A DNA stretch of 37,945 bases, from contig DATBIO010000111.1 of the NCBI GenBank assembly GCA_036556965.1, positions 1 to 37,945 on the forward strand, read 5' to 3'. Below, in pieces: positions 7,696 through 16,339 of the stretch; the stretch's first letter is position 1; every line of letters starts with the position of its first letter. The translations under genes and the position numbers were made by a program. Under the pieces are notes generated by a model, which was not told where the DNA came from, ran no database searches, and saw only the letters and a list, made by a program, of their open reading frames with translations. Origin of the DNA: DATBIO01 sp036556965. GTDB lineage: Bacteria > Acidobacteriota > Vicinamibacteria > Fen-336.

Positions 7696-8591
7696 GCGGG
7701 GTCGCTCACCACGCGGTTGCGGCCGCCCTGCTTGGCCCGGTAGAGGTTCGCGTCCGCGGCCTTGATCAGCGGCTCCTCCTCGCCGGCGTCCTCCGGGAAC
7801 GCCGCCACCCCGCCGCTGATGGTGACACGCCCCCCCGGCTGCCGCTCGCCGCCGGGGAAGCGCTCCTGCTCCACCTTCTCGCGCACGATGGACGCGAAGT
7901 GCGCGGCCTCGTCGCGGGCCGCCCCGTAGAGCAGGGCCACGAACTCCTCCCCGCCGTAGCGCGCGATGACGTCGCCGCGGCGGCCGATCTCGCGCACCAG
8001 CTCGGCCACGCGCGTGAGCACGACGTTGCCCTCCTGGTGGCCGTTCTGGTCGTTGTAGTGCTTGAAGTGGTCGATGTCGAACATGACCAGGGCCACCGGG
8101 TCCCCCGTCTCGCGCGCGCGCTCCAGCTCCAGGCCCAGGCGCTCGCGGAAGAAGCCGAAGTTGTAGAGGCGCGTGAGGGGGTCCGTGATGGCGCGCTGGT
8201 GGGTGCGCGTGACCTGGCGGGTCAGGCTGCGCACCCGCTCCACCTGCGTCCAGTACATGTCCTCCAGGATGTCGGGGCGGGCGCGGAGCAGGGCGCGGAA
8301 GTCGGAGGAGGGGACGCGCATCACGCGGCAGTACGTGCGGGCGCGGATGGAGGCCGAGCGCGGCGCTCCCCCCGCCGCCATCTCCCCCACCACCCCGCCG
8401 GGCTGGACGATGCGCAGGAGCACCTCTTCTCCCTGCGCCGCCTCGTTGACGACCTCCAGCTCGCCGTCCAGGAGCAGCATCACCGAGTCGCCGGGATCGC
8501 CTTCCTTCCACAGCAGCGCCCCCTCGGGGACCTCCAGTTCGTGGCCCAGCCGGGCCAGCTCGGGGTAGAGGACGTGGGGCCGGTCGGTCAC
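7692..8591 (-). CDS. Diguanylate cyclase with N-terminal cyclic-nucleotide-binding-like domain
   Basis: A 299-residue soluble protein. Residues about 8-105 form a CRP/cNMP-type beta-barrel (LLWKEGDPGDSVMLLLDGELEVVN, IVQPGGVVGEMAAGGAPRSASIRA), an input domain. A short helix leads to a GGDEF domain (about 135-295) with DPLTRLYN, FDIDHFKHYND and the intact active-site GGEEF at 213-217. RRGD (204-207) five residues before it is the product-inhibition I-site. The protein should therefore make cyclic-di-GMP from two GTP and be feedback-inhibited. Start is GTG at 8591; no clear ribosome site. It follows the M64 peptidase gene by 12 bases and overlaps the next gene, forming a three-gene leftward block. 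Confidence 0.88.
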   Translation of the reverse strand: MTDRPHVLYPELARLGHELEVPEGALLWKEGDPGDSVMLLLDGELEVVNEAAQGEEVLLRIVQPGGVVGEMAAGGAPRSASIRARTYCRVMRVPSSDFRALLRARPDILEDMYWTQVERVRSLTRQVTRTHQRAITDPLTRLYNFGFFRERLGLELERARETGDPVALVMFDIDHFKHYNDQNGHQEGNVVLTRVAELVREIGRRGDVIARYGGEEFVALLYGAARDEAAHFASIVREKVEQERFPGGERQPGGRVTISGGVAAFPEDAGEEEPLIKAADANLYRAKQGGRNRVVSDPA

Positions 8592-8603
8592 GCTGTGGCC
8601 ATC

Positions 8604-9971
8604 TTAGCGGGGCGAGGCCCGGCCGGACGGGGCGTACAGCGCAATCACGCGCTCCAGGGCGCGGCGGCAGGGGGCGCAGAAGCCCACCTCGTCCCGGGTG
8701 AACATGATGCAGTCGGCCTGGGGCCGGTAGTAGCCGCGGGCCTCGTACATCGCCCCCTCGAAGGCCCCCACCGGGCCCGCCGCCGGCCCCAGCAGGCGCG
8801 TCATCTCCTCCTTCTCGCGGCGGAAGAGGGCCTCCATCTCCGCTTCCGGCCGCTTCTCCGCCCGGATCCGGCGCCGCTCGGCCTGCAGCTCCGCCTGGCG
8901 CTTCTCGAAGGCCTCCTTGGGCCACGGCGTGGGCAGGGCCACCCCGGGGGTGAGCAGGTCCTTCCACTTGGCCGCCTGCGCGTCGGCGGTCACGTTGGCC
9001 TCCCAGGGCTCGGGCCGCGCGGCGGGCGCGGCCGCGTAGGCCACCGAGGACGTGTAGTACTCGTCGGCCAGGCCCGCGAAGTGGTGGGCGAACTCGTGCA
9101 CGAGCACGTACGGCGTGAAGGCGTTGTCCGCGGAGACGGTGGCGTAGGCGTTGTGGATGCCGCCGCCCCCGTACTTGCCGTCGTTGGCCACGATGAGCGT
9201 GAACTCGTAGGGGGCGGCGGCGGCGGCCTCACGCACGCTCTTGTTGTCGAAGCTCAGCACGTAGCGCTCCGAGCCGAAGGCGTCGTAGCGCGCGCCCAGG
9301 GGCGAGCGCCGCCAGACGCCGTCCGAGGGGCGCGACACGCCGCTGCGCGCGGCCGGGGTGTCCACCGCCCACACGTTGAAGTCGCGGCGGCGGTCCTGGA
9401 AGGGCGGGACGGCGAACAGCGTCTCGGCCAGGCGCCGCGCGTCGCGGTGCCACTTCTCCATCTCCGCCGCGGTGTAGCCGTCGCCGAGGAGGACGACGTC
9501 CACCTTCTCCGCGGGCGGGCCGCTCTCGATCACGGGCCAGGCCCGCCACGGCGGAGCGCCGCTGCGGTCCACCGTGGGCGCGGCGGGGTCCACCTCCACG
9601 GACCATGCCTCGCGGAAGGCGCCGTCCGCCCCGCGCTTGCTGATCACCACCGTGGCCTTGCCGCGCGGCTCGGGGAAGCGGACCGACTCGTGGAGCGTGC
9701 GCGCCACCGTCCGGGCCTCCTCCGTGGTCTCCCACTCCCCGAACACGCTGGCGAAGCCGCGGGAGTAGAGCACGGTGCCCGTGCCCGCCTCCCTCACCTC
9801 GAAGCGGTACTTCCCGGAGCCGCTGGTGTCGAGGACCTGGCTGGGCGGTCCCGGCCACGGGCCCTCCGCCACCACCTCGTCGAGCGAGAAGCGCTCCTCG
9901 GCGGCGGTGCCCGTGTGGAAGTAGTCGAGGCGCAGGGTTCCCAGGGCGGCCGCGAGCAGGGCGAGGAGCAT
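8604..9971 (-). CDS. Secreted M64-family metallopeptidase
   Basis: A 455-residue protein with a short hydrophobic signal (MLLALLAAALGTLRLD). The N-terminal part (about 15-125) is a beta-rich domain; the catalytic domain follows with VDVVLLGDGYTAAEMEKW, FNVWAVDTPAARSGVS, the strand YEFTLIVANDGKYGGGG and the zinc site HEFAHHFAGLADEYY (His 292, Glu 293, His 296, Asp 303), the M64 (IgA peptidase M64) signature. A conserved late segment DCIMFTRDEVGFCAPCRR carries cysteines seen in this family. A Lys/Glu/Arg-rich insert (about 355-395) could be helical. The family includes bacterial proteases acting on host or extracellular proteins; target unknown. GGAGG lies about 11 bases before the ATG. Confidence 0.85.
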   Translation of the reverse strand: MLLALLAAALGTLRLDYFHTGTAAEERFSLDEVVAEGPWPGPPSQVLDTSGSGKYRFEVREAGTGTVLYSRGFASVFGEWETTEEARTVARTLHESVRFPEPRGKATVVISKRGADGAFREAWSVEVDPAAPTVDRSGAPPWRAWPVIESGPPAEKVDVVLLGDGYTAAEMEKWHRDARRLAETLFAVPPFQDRRRDFNVWAVDTPAARSGVSRPSDGVWRRSPLGARYDAFGSERYVLSFDNKSVREAAAAAPYEFTLIVANDGKYGGGGIHNAYATVSADNAFTPYVLVHEFAHHFAGLADEYYTSSVAYAAAPAARPEPWEANVTADAQAAKWKDLLTPGVALPTPWPKEAFEKRQAELQAERRRIRAEKRPEAEMEALFRREKEEMTRLLGPAAGPVGAFEGAMYEARGYYRPQADCIMFTRDEVGFCAPCRRALERVIALYAPSGRASPR

Positions 9972-10027
9972 GGAAGGGAGCCTCCGCGCGAAGCCTATCG
10001 CGGGCGCCGCGGGTGGTGATAGCCTCG

Positions 10028-11743
10028 ATGACCGGACACGGAGGGCTTCCCTTGCTGCACCGACGCGCGGCCGCGCTCCTGCTCGTCCTGGGCTTCGCGC
10101 CCCTGCCCGCGCTGGAGGGCGCGGTCAATCCCGTCCGCGCCCGCCGGGGCATGGTGGTGGCGCAGAGCGGGCTGGCCGCGGAGGTCGGCGTGGCCGCCCT
10201 GCGCGAGGGGGGCACGGCCGTGGACGCGGCGGTGGCCACCGCCTTCGCCCTGGCCGTCACCCATCCCGCCGCGGGCAACGTCGGCGGGGGCGGATTCCTC
10301 CTCTACCGGCCGCCCGCGGGGGAGGCCGTGGCCTACGACTTCCGGGAGATGGCGCCGGCGGGGGCGCGGCCCGACATGTGGCTCGTGGACGGCCGCTACG
10401 ACGAGAAGCGGCACCACGAGAGCCACCTGGCGGTGGGCGTACCCGGCACCGTGGCCGGGCTGCACCTGGCCTGGAAGGAGCATGGCCGGCTGCCCTGGAA
10501 GCGGCTGGTGGAGCCCGCGGTGCGCCTGGCCCGCGAGGGCTTCGTGGTCACGGACGGCCTGGCCCGGGAACTGGCCTCGGTCCTCCCGGAGATGAAGCCG
10601 TACCCCGCCTCCCTGGCCGCGTTCAGCAACGGCGGCGTGCCCTACGAGGCGGGCGACGTGCTGAAGCAGCCCGACCTCGCGCGCACGCTCGCGCGCATCG
10701 CCGAGCAGGGCCCCGCCGGCTTCTACGCGGGGGAGACGGCGGACCTCATCGAGAAGGAGATGAGGCGGGGGGGCGGGCTCATCACCCGCGCCGACCTCGC
10801 CGCCTACGCGCCGCGCAAGCGCGCGCCCCTGCGCGGGACGTACCGCGGCTACGAGGTCGTCAGCATGCCGCCTCCCAGCTCGGGCGGCATCGCCCTCATC
10901 CAGATGCTGAACATGCTGGAGCCCGAGGACCTCCGCGCCCACGGCTTCGGCTCCGCGGCCGCCACGCACCTGCTGGCGGAGGCCATGCGCCGCGCCTTCG
11001 CCGACCGCGCCCGCTTCGTGGGCGATCCCGACTTCAACCCGGGGCTGCCCGTGGCGCGCCTCGTCTCCAAGGAGTACGCGGCGGAGCTGCGCCGGACCAT
11101 CCGCCCGGACCGCGCCTCCGTGTCGACGCCCCACAGCTTCGAGTGGCCGCACGAGAGCGCGGAGACCACGCACCTGTCGGTGGTGGACGAGGCGCGCGGC
11201 GCGGTGTCGCTGACCTACACCCTGGAGGACGGCTACGGCTCGAAGATCGTGGTGCCGGGCGGCGGCTTCCTCCTCAACAACGAGATGGGCGACTTCAACG
11301 CGGGCCCCGGCCTCACCGACCCCAACGGCCTCATCGGCACCGAGCCCAACCTGGCCGCTCCCCGCAAGCGCATGCTCTCGAGCATGACCCCCACCATCCT
11401 GACCCGCGACGGGGCGCCCTTCCTGGTCGTCGGCTCGCCGGGCGGGCGCACCATCATCAACACCGTGCTCGAGGTCGTGCTCAACGTCGTGGACTTCGGC
11501 ATGAACGTGCAGCAGGCCATCGACGCCCCGCGCTTCCACCACCAGTGGCTGCCCGACCGCATCCGCTTCGAGCCGTTCGGCCTCTCCCCCGACACCCAGG
11601 CCCTGCTCCGCCAGCGCGGGCACGCCCTGGAGGAGGGCGCGAGCCAGGGCGCGGCGGAGGGCATCCTGGTCAACGCCGCCGAGGGCCTGCTGGAGGGCGG
11701 CTGCGACCGCCGCGCGCCCGACGGGGCCGCGACCGGCCACTAA
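10028..11743 (+). CDS. ggt: Gamma-glutamyltransferase
   Basis: A 571-residue proenzyme of the Ntn-hydrolase class that transfers or hydrolyses gamma-glutamyl groups, for example from glutathione, in the periplasm. Signal peptide: HRRAAALLLVLGFAPLPALEGA. Family blocks: GMVVAQSGLAAEVGVAALREGG, HPAAGNVGGGGFLLY, FYAGETADLI, and SMPPPSSGGIALIQMLNMLE. The autocleavage site is ETTHLSVVD; Thr 380 would become the nucleophile at the head of the small subunit. Later MLSSMTPTILTRDG and GSPGGRTIINTVLEVVLN are the gamma-glutamyl-binding segments. ATG at 10028 is used; GTG at 10013 would only add five residues. It is divergent from the M64 peptidase gene with 56 bases between. Confidence 0.93.
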   Translation: MTGHGGLPLLHRRAAALLLVLGFAPLPALEGAVNPVRARRGMVVAQSGLAAEVGVAALREGGTAVDAAVATAFALAVTHPAAGNVGGGGFLLYRPPAGEAVAYDFREMAPAGARPDMWLVDGRYDEKRHHESHLAVGVPGTVAGLHLAWKEHGRLPWKRLVEPAVRLAREGFVVTDGLARELASVLPEMKPYPASLAAFSNGGVPYEAGDVLKQPDLARTLARIAEQGPAGFYAGETADLIEKEMRRGGGLITRADLAAYAPRKRAPLRGTYRGYEVVSMPPPSSGGIALIQMLNMLEPEDLRAHGFGSAAATHLLAEAMRRAFADRARFVGDPDFNPGLPVARLVSKEYAAELRRTIRPDRASVSTPHSFEWPHESAETTHLSVVDEARGAVSLTYTLEDGYGSKIVVPGGGFLLNNEMGDFNAGPGLTDPNGLIGTEPNLAAPRKRMLSSMTPTILTRDGAPFLVVGSPGGRTIINTVLEVVLNVVDFGMNVQQAIDAPRFHHQWLPDRIRFEPFGLSPDTQALLRQRGHALEEGASQGAAEGILVNAAEGLLEGGCDRRAPDGAATGH

Positions 11744-11812
11744 GTCGGCCTGCCGCTGCGCGCCCGGTCCCTTCTCGCCAACGCGGCCCTGGCCCTTGCC
11801 TCCACCGCCCTC

Positions 11813-12949
11813 GTGCTGGGGGTGGCCGAGGTGGCGGCGCGCGCCCTGCGCTCGTCGCGGGGCGCGGGCAAGGAGGCCGACGAGCAGTCGCTCTACACGT
11901 CCTACGACCCGCTCCTCGGCTGGAGCAAGCGGCCGGGGGCGCGCGCCGCCTACCGGCGCCGCGAGTACACGGTGGAGGTCGCCATCAACGGCCGCGGCCT
12001 GCGCGACCCCGCGCGCCCCTACCACGCGCCCGCGGGCACGGTGCGCCTGCTCGCCCTGGGCGACTCGTTCCTGGAGGGCTACACGGTGCCGCTCCCCCAG
12101 ACGGCGACCCAGGTGCTGGAGGCCGAGCTGCGCGCGGAGGGCTGCCGGGCCGAGGTGCTGAACGGGGCCACCGCCGCCTACAGCACGGACCAGGAGTACC
12201 TGTTCTTCCGCAGCGAGGGCGCGCGCTACCGCCCGCGCGTGGTCGTGCTCTTCTTCTACTACAACGACCTCGTGTACAACGACCGGCAGGACTACTTCGG
12301 CCTCCCCAAGCCCGCCCTGACCATGGTGGGCTCGTCGGTGAAGCTCCACCGCTACCCCGTGCGGCGGCGCGCGGGCGCGCCCGCCGCCCCCGCCGACCGG
12401 GAGGAGCCGGAAGGGGGCGGCTCCGCCCTGCGCGAGCTGGTGCGGGAGCGCCTCTGGCACGGCGCCCCCTGGCTCCACGACGCGCTCGCCCGCCTCGGGC
12501 TCTGGCCGTCCATGCCGCGCCTGCCCGTGCGGCTGGAGCTGCGCGTCTTCGAGCGGCGGCGCATCCCGCAGATCGAGCAGGCGTGGGCGAAGACGGGCGC
12601 GCTCCTCCTCGCCCTGCAGGCGGCCGCGGAGGCGGAGGGCGCGCGCCTGCTCGTGGCCTACGTGCCGAGCCGCATGGAGGTGGACGAGCGGACGTGGACC
12701 CTGAGCCGGCGCCTCTACGGCATGGACGCCGCGAAGTGGGACCGCCGGGCGGTGGCGCGCCGCCTCGCCGTCCTCGGCCGGCAGGCCGGCTTCCCGGTGG
12801 CCGACCTCACCGCGGCCCTGCGCCGCGCGGACGAGCCCGCCTACTTCGTGTATGACGGTCACTGGACGGCGGCGGGCCACCGCGCCGCCGCGCGCGCCGT
12901 GCGGCAGCGCCTGCGCGAGCTGCGGTGGCTGCAGGAGTGTGGAGGATGA
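11813..12949 (+). CDS. SGNH/GDSL-type hydrolase, probably membrane-anchored
   Basis: At least 378 residues. Block I is LLALGDSFLEGYTV with the nucleophile Ser, and the C-terminal catalytic pair is in VYDGHWTAAGHR (Asp, His); VLFFYYNDLVYND supplies an oxyanion-type Asn. This is the fold of esterases and acyltransferases acting on polysaccharides. GTG at 11813 is the first standard start, but the frame is open back to the previous stop (11741-11743) and those codons read LRARSLLANAALALASTALV, a typical membrane anchor, so translation probably starts earlier at a CTG such as 11750, or is coupled to the transferase gene. The stop overlaps the next start (ATGA). Confidence 0.72.
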   Translation: MLGVAEVAARALRSSRGAGKEADEQSLYTSYDPLLGWSKRPGARAAYRRREYTVEVAINGRGLRDPARPYHAPAGTVRLLALGDSFLEGYTVPLPQTATQVLEAELRAEGCRAEVLNGATAAYSTDQEYLFFRSEGARYRPRVVVLFFYYNDLVYNDRQDYFGLPKPALTMVGSSVKLHRYPVRRRAGAPAAPADREEPEGGGSALRELVRERLWHGAPWLHDALARLGLWPSMPRLPVRLELRVFERRRIPQIEQAWAKTGALLLALQAAAEAEGARLLVAYVPSRMEVDERTWTLSRRLYGMDAAKWDRRAVARRLAVLGRQAGFPVADLTAALRRADEPAYFVYDGHWTAAGHRAAARAVRQRLRELRWLQECGG

Positions 12950-13440
12950 GCGAGCCGGTGCGGGAGCGGACCGTGCGCTGGGAGGACCCCATGGCGGGGG
13001 CCGCCGCCGGGCGCGCCATGGCGGGGATCGACTACCTGCGGGCCATCCGCGAGGGGCGGATCCCGCCCCCCCCCATCGCGGTGCTGCTGGGCTTCCGCCT
13101 GGCCGAGGTCGAGGAGGGCGCCGCCCGCTTCGAGGTGGAGCCGGGCGAGCACCACTACAACCCCATCGGCGTCGTGCACGGGGGCCTCCTGGCCACGGTG
13201 CTGGACTCCGCGCTGGGCTGCGCCGTGCACAGCCTCCTCCCCGCGGGGCAGGGCTACACCACCATCGACCTCACCGTGCACTTCGTGCGGCCGGTGAAGC
13301 GCGACACCAGCCTGCTCCATGCCACGGCCCGTGCCCTGCACCGCGGCGCCCAGCTCGCCACCGCCCAGGGCGAGGTCAAGGACGGGGCCGGCCGCCTGTA
13401 CGCGCACGCCACCTCCGCCTGCCTGGTGCTGCGTGGCTGA
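12946..13440 (+). CDS. PaaI-type hotdog thioesterase
   Basis: A 164-residue protein with a single hotdog domain. After an N-terminal extension (about 1-35) come GFRLAEVEEGAARFEVEP, the central HYNPIGVVHGGLLATVLDSALGCA with the family HGG motif and the Asp expected to activate water, then TIDLTVHFVRPVKRDT and a last strand ending TSACLVLR. Such enzymes hydrolyse acyl-CoA thioesters. ATG overlaps the stop of the SGNH gene by four bases, with GGAG about ten bases upstream. Pairing with an SGNH hydrolase suggests acyl-group handling, although the thioesterase is cytoplasmic. Confidence 0.85.
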   Translation: MSEPVRERTVRWEDPMAGAAAGRAMAGIDYLRAIREGRIPPPPIAVLLGFRLAEVEEGAARFEVEPGEHHYNPIGVVHGGLLATVLDSALGCAVHSLLPAGQGYTTIDLTVHFVRPVKRDTSLLHATARALHRGAQLATAQGEVKDGAGRLYAHATSACLVLRG

Positions 13441-13449
13441 AGGCGCGCC

Positions 13450-14538
13450 GTGAAGGGCTCCGTCGTCTACCTCTTCGCCTTCGACGTGGCCAACGAGGTG
13501 CGGACGCTCGCGGTGCCGGAGGTGCTCTCCGCGCGCCCCACCCCCTTCCGGATGCGGCCCGCCAGCGCCCTCCCCCGGGACGTGCAGGTCTACCAGCCCC
13601 TGCTCATCGCCCTCCCTCCCGGAGAGCGCGCGACCAGCGTGGGACCGCTGGTCGTCCACACCACGGTCAAGGTCTTCGAGGTGGGCGTGGTCTCCATCGC
13701 CTTCCGCGTCTCCGTGAGCGTGGAGGCCCTGGCCGACCTGCGGCCGTACCACGCGCTGGAGGTGGAGGACCGGCCCCTGAGCGCGCTGGCCGAGGAGCTC
13801 TGCGACCGCGTGGTGGCGGAGCTCCGCCCCTACCTGGTCAAGCCCACGGGCACGCGGCCGACGCCGGAGGCCTACACCGTCTTCTGCCTCCAGGATCCGG
13901 TGCCCGCGGGCGAGGACGTGGAGCCCTGGGCGCAGGCGCAGCGCCCGGCCATCGCCGCCCTCCTGGCCGAGGAGGAGGAGGGGCGGCTCTCCGCCGCGCA
14001 GGTGGCGGAGACCACGCGCCTCTGGCTCTCCTACGCGCGCGACGACCTCGCCGTCATCGACTGGGACGCCGCCCTGGCCGTGGACGGCAGCGGAGACTTC
14101 GACGACGTCCTCTACGTGATGGAGCTGGCCAACCTCCAGCTCGAGCAGTTCCGCATCCTCGACGACCGCCTCGACGCCTTCGCCCTGCAGGCCTACGACG
14201 ACCTGGAGCGCCACTACGCCGCGGGGCGCCGCCTGCGCGTGCCCGGCCGGATGCTGGCCGACCTGCGCACCATCCGCGTGGACATCACCAAGATGTCCGA
14301 GGAGGTGGCCAACATCACCAAGTTCGTGGGCGACTGGTACCTGGCGCGCGTCTACATCGCCTGCGAGGAGCGCTTCCACCTCGGCCACTGGCAGAAGAGC
14401 GTGGCGGCCAAGCTCCAGGAGCTGGACGACCTCTACTCGCTGGTGCGCTCCGAGATCGAGGCGCGCCGCATGCTCCTGCTCGAGGCCACCATCGTGGCCC
14501 TCTTCGTCCTGGACGTCGTGCTGATCGTGCTGGGCTGA
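13450..14538 (+). CDS. C-terminally anchored protein, tentatively RMND1/DUF155-like
   Basis: A 362-residue protein starting at GTG nine bases after the thioesterase stop, so the same operon. The first 250 residues are soluble alpha/beta (SVVYLFAFDVANEVRTL, GPLVVHTTVKVFEVGVVSIAF). Then come long helices (EVANITKFVGDWYLARVYIA, KLQELDDLYSLVRSEIEARR) likely to form a coiled coil, ending in a single C-terminal membrane helix LLLEATIVALFVLDVVLIVLG. This architecture, with a helical hairpin before a terminal anchor, is that of the RMD1/YagE/DUF155 group, but the N-terminal motifs are not clear enough to be sure. Role unknown. Its 3' end overlaps the convergent methyltransferase gene by 106 bases. 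Confidence 0.55.
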   Translation: MKGSVVYLFAFDVANEVRTLAVPEVLSARPTPFRMRPASALPRDVQVYQPLLIALPPGERATSVGPLVVHTTVKVFEVGVVSIAFRVSVSVEALADLRPYHALEVEDRPLSALAEELCDRVVAELRPYLVKPTGTRPTPEAYTVFCLQDPVPAGEDVEPWAQAQRPAIAALLAEEEEGRLSAAQVAETTRLWLSYARDDLAVIDWDAALAVDGSGDFDDVLYVMELANLQLEQFRILDDRLDAFALQAYDDLERHYAAGRRLRVPGRMLADLRTIRVDITKMSEEVANITKFVGDWYLARVYIACEERFHLGHWQKSVAAKLQELDDLYSLVRSEIEARRMLLLEATIVALFVLDVVLIVLG

Positions 14539-15161
14539 GGCGGACGGTCTCCGCGGGGGCGGCGGAAGACGACGCAGTAGCCGTCGCTCTCCCCGGGCCA
14601 GTCGGGGTAGCGGCCGACGATCTCGAAGCCGGCCGCCGTCATCTCCCTCTCCAGCTCCCCCTTCTCGATGCCGTGGCCGCCGCGGTCGGGGACGCCCTCC
14701 AGCCGTCGCCAGCCGCTCTGCGGCGGCACCTCCACCACCGCCAGGCGCCCGCCGGGGCGCAGCGCGTGCAACAGGCTGCGCCGCATGGCGGGCGGCTCCG
14801 TGAAGTGGTGGTAGACGAGGCGGAGGAAGATGGCGTCGCAGCAGCCCGCGGGCAGTCCCGTCTCCCTCTGGTCGCCGACCACGGTGGTGACGTTGCCGTG
14901 GCCGGCTTCCGCCACGCGGCGCCGCGTCTTCTCCAGGGCCTCGGTATCGACCTCGGTGGCCCACACGTGCCCGCCCGCGCCCACCTCGCGGGCCAGCATC
15001 ACCGTGTACTCGCCGTCGCCCGCCCCCACGTCGGCCACCCGCATGCCGGGGGCCAGGGCCAGGGCCTCGGCCATGAGCCGGCCCTCGTCGGTGCCGACGG
15101 AGACGGCGGCCGCCGCGGTGAGGGCGGCGGCGAGGATGCGGGGCAGCAACGCGACGGGCAT
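14433..15161 (-). CDS. Exported class I SAM-dependent methyltransferase
   Basis: A 242-residue protein. ATG at 15161 is preferred over ATG 15188 because AGGAG (15171-15175) lies ten bases upstream and the product then begins with a good signal-like segment, PVALLPRILAAALTAAAAVSVG. The methyltransferase core has motif I MRVADVGAGDGEYTVMLAREV, the acidic residue in VWATEVDTEAL, and CCDAIFLRLVYHHFTEPP. Homologous sequence ends at about residue 190 (GYCVVFRRP); the remaining roughly 45 residues are Ser/Thr/Arg-rich and run antisense through the end of the neighbouring gene, so they look like a read-through tail. A signal peptide on a SAM enzyme is odd, though it occurs in this subgroup. Substrate unknown. 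Confidence 0.75.
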   Translation of the reverse strand: MPVALLPRILAAALTAAAAVSVGTDEGRLMAEALALAPGMRVADVGAGDGEYTVMLAREVGAGGHVWATEVDTEALEKTRRRVAEAGHGNVTTVVGDQRETGLPAGCCDAIFLRLVYHHFTEPPAMRRSLLHALRPGGRLAVVEVPPQSGWRRLEGVPDRGGHGIEKGELEREMTAAGFEIVGRYPDWPGESDGYCVVFRRPRGDRPPQPSTISTTSRTKRATMVASSRSMRRASISERTSE

Positions 15162-15251
15162 GGGCACGGACTCCTGGTGGCCTTCCACCGCTGCCCCCGC
15201 TTCTTATCTTAGCGCCCGCGCGTCGCGCGCGCCGTCCAGCGCCCTGGACCC

Positions 15252-16304
15252 TCAGGCGTAGCGCAGCGGCTCGTAGGCCAGGCCGAGGTTCACGATCTTC
15301 TGGATCAGCTCGCCGTAGCCCATGCCCGCCTTGCGCGCGGACTGCGAGAAGTCCTCGTCGCGCGAGAGCTGGGGGTTGGGGTTGGCCTCGATCACGAAGA
15401 CGCGGCCCGTGGGCTCCAGGCGCAGGTCGATGCGCGCGAACCCGTTCAGCTTCAGGTGGCGGTAGACGCGCTTGCACACGGTCTGGATGCGGCGCGTCAG
15501 CTCGGGCGGGAGGTCCTCCGCGGGCCCGCTCGTGATGCCGTGCTTCTTCTGGTACTCCATGCTGAACTTCAGGCGCTCGGTGGCGATGTTGCGCGTCTCC
15601 TCCGGCATGTTGGCGAACTTCAGCTCCCACACCGGGAGCGTCTGCAGGCGGTCGTTGCCCAGCACGCCCACGTACAGCTCGCGTCCCTCCACGTAGCGCT
15701 CCACCAGCGCGTCCGTGCCCACGCTGTCGTGGATGAAGGCCACGCGCTCCGCCAGCTTGGCGTCCGTCTCCACCACCGAGGCCTGGGAGATGCCGATGGA
15801 GGAGTCCATGGTCAGGGACTTCACGATGAGGGGGAAGGCCAGGCGGCGCGGCCGGCGCACCTTGCGCCCCTTGGGCACGATGGCGAAGGCGGGCACGGGG
15901 AGGCGGTGGTAGGTCAGCAGCTGCTTGGCGATGGCCTTGTCCCGCGCCAGCAGGAGCCCGCGCGAGTTGCAGCCCGTGTAGCGGACGTCGAGCAGCTCGA
16001 GGTAGGCCACCACGTTCTGGTCGAAGGAGGGCTGGTTGGCGAACCCCTCGAGCAGGTTGAAGACCACGTGCGGCTTGTGCTCGAAGACGCCGGAGCGGAT
16101 GGGGCTGAGGTCGTCGTGGACGCCCACGGCCAGCGTCTCGTGGCCGAGGTCGCGCAGGGTGCGCAGCACGTCCCACTCCGTCTTCCAGGGCGCGGCCTCC
16201 AGCTCCTCGCCCTTGAGGGTGACCGGCTCGGAGGGGATGAGGTCGGGGTGCATGAGGACCAGCACCCGCTGCTTCTGCGCGGCCACCGCCTTGCGTTTCT
16301 TCAA
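15252..16304 (-). CDS. ATP-grasp ligase, D-alanine-D-alanine ligase-like
   Basis: A 350-residue ATP-grasp enzyme. The N-terminal domain (RVLVLMHPDLIP to VVFNLLEGFAN) precedes the ATP-grasp core: DKAIAKQLLTYHRLPVPAF, FPLIVKSLTMDSSIGIS with the ATP-binding Lys, DALVERYVEGRELYVGVLG, and GFARIDLRLEPTGRVFVIEANPNP with metal-binding Asp, Glu and Asn. It joins a carboxylate to an amine via an acyl phosphate. It is not a standard Ddl, because KFSMEYQKKHGITSGPAEDLP and the C-terminal RDEDFSQSARKAGM define another subgroup. The start is TTG (16302-16304), with GAGG upstream contained within a 35-bp direct repeat. It follows the metallopeptidase gene and may act with it on a peptide-like substrate (inference). 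Confidence 0.8.
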   Translation of the reverse strand: MKKRKAVAAQKQRVLVLMHPDLIPSEPVTLKGEELEAAPWKTEWDVLRTLRDLGHETLAVGVHDDLSPIRSGVFEHKPHVVFNLLEGFANQPSFDQNVVAYLELLDVRYTGCNSRGLLLARDKAIAKQLLTYHRLPVPAFAIVPKGRKVRRPRRLAFPLIVKSLTMDSSIGISQASVVETDAKLAERVAFIHDSVGTDALVERYVEGRELYVGVLGNDRLQTLPVWELKFANMPEETRNIATERLKFSMEYQKKHGITSGPAEDLPPELTRRIQTVCKRVYRHLKLNGFARIDLRLEPTGRVFVIEANPNPQLSRDEDFSQSARKAGMGYGELIQKIVNLGLAYEPLRYA

Positions 16305-16338
16305 ATAGCGTCCTCGCTCCGGCCCGGACGTCCAGCCA
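16304..16338. repeat. 35-bp direct repeat, copy 1
   Basis: Exact copy of the sequence at 16403-16437. Plus-strand ends are AATAGCGTCCTCGC and GGACGTCCAGCCA. Read on the minus strand it carries the ribosome site (GAGGACG) and the first base of the TTG start of the ATP-grasp gene. It contains the palindrome GGACGTCC. Confidence 0.85.
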
Positions 16339-16339
16339 G

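Noticed and set aside
9995..12880. 961-codon open frame on the minus strand
   Set aside because: Arg/His/Gly-rich shadow antisense to gamma-glutamyltransferase and the SGNH hydrolase, an effect of very high GC.
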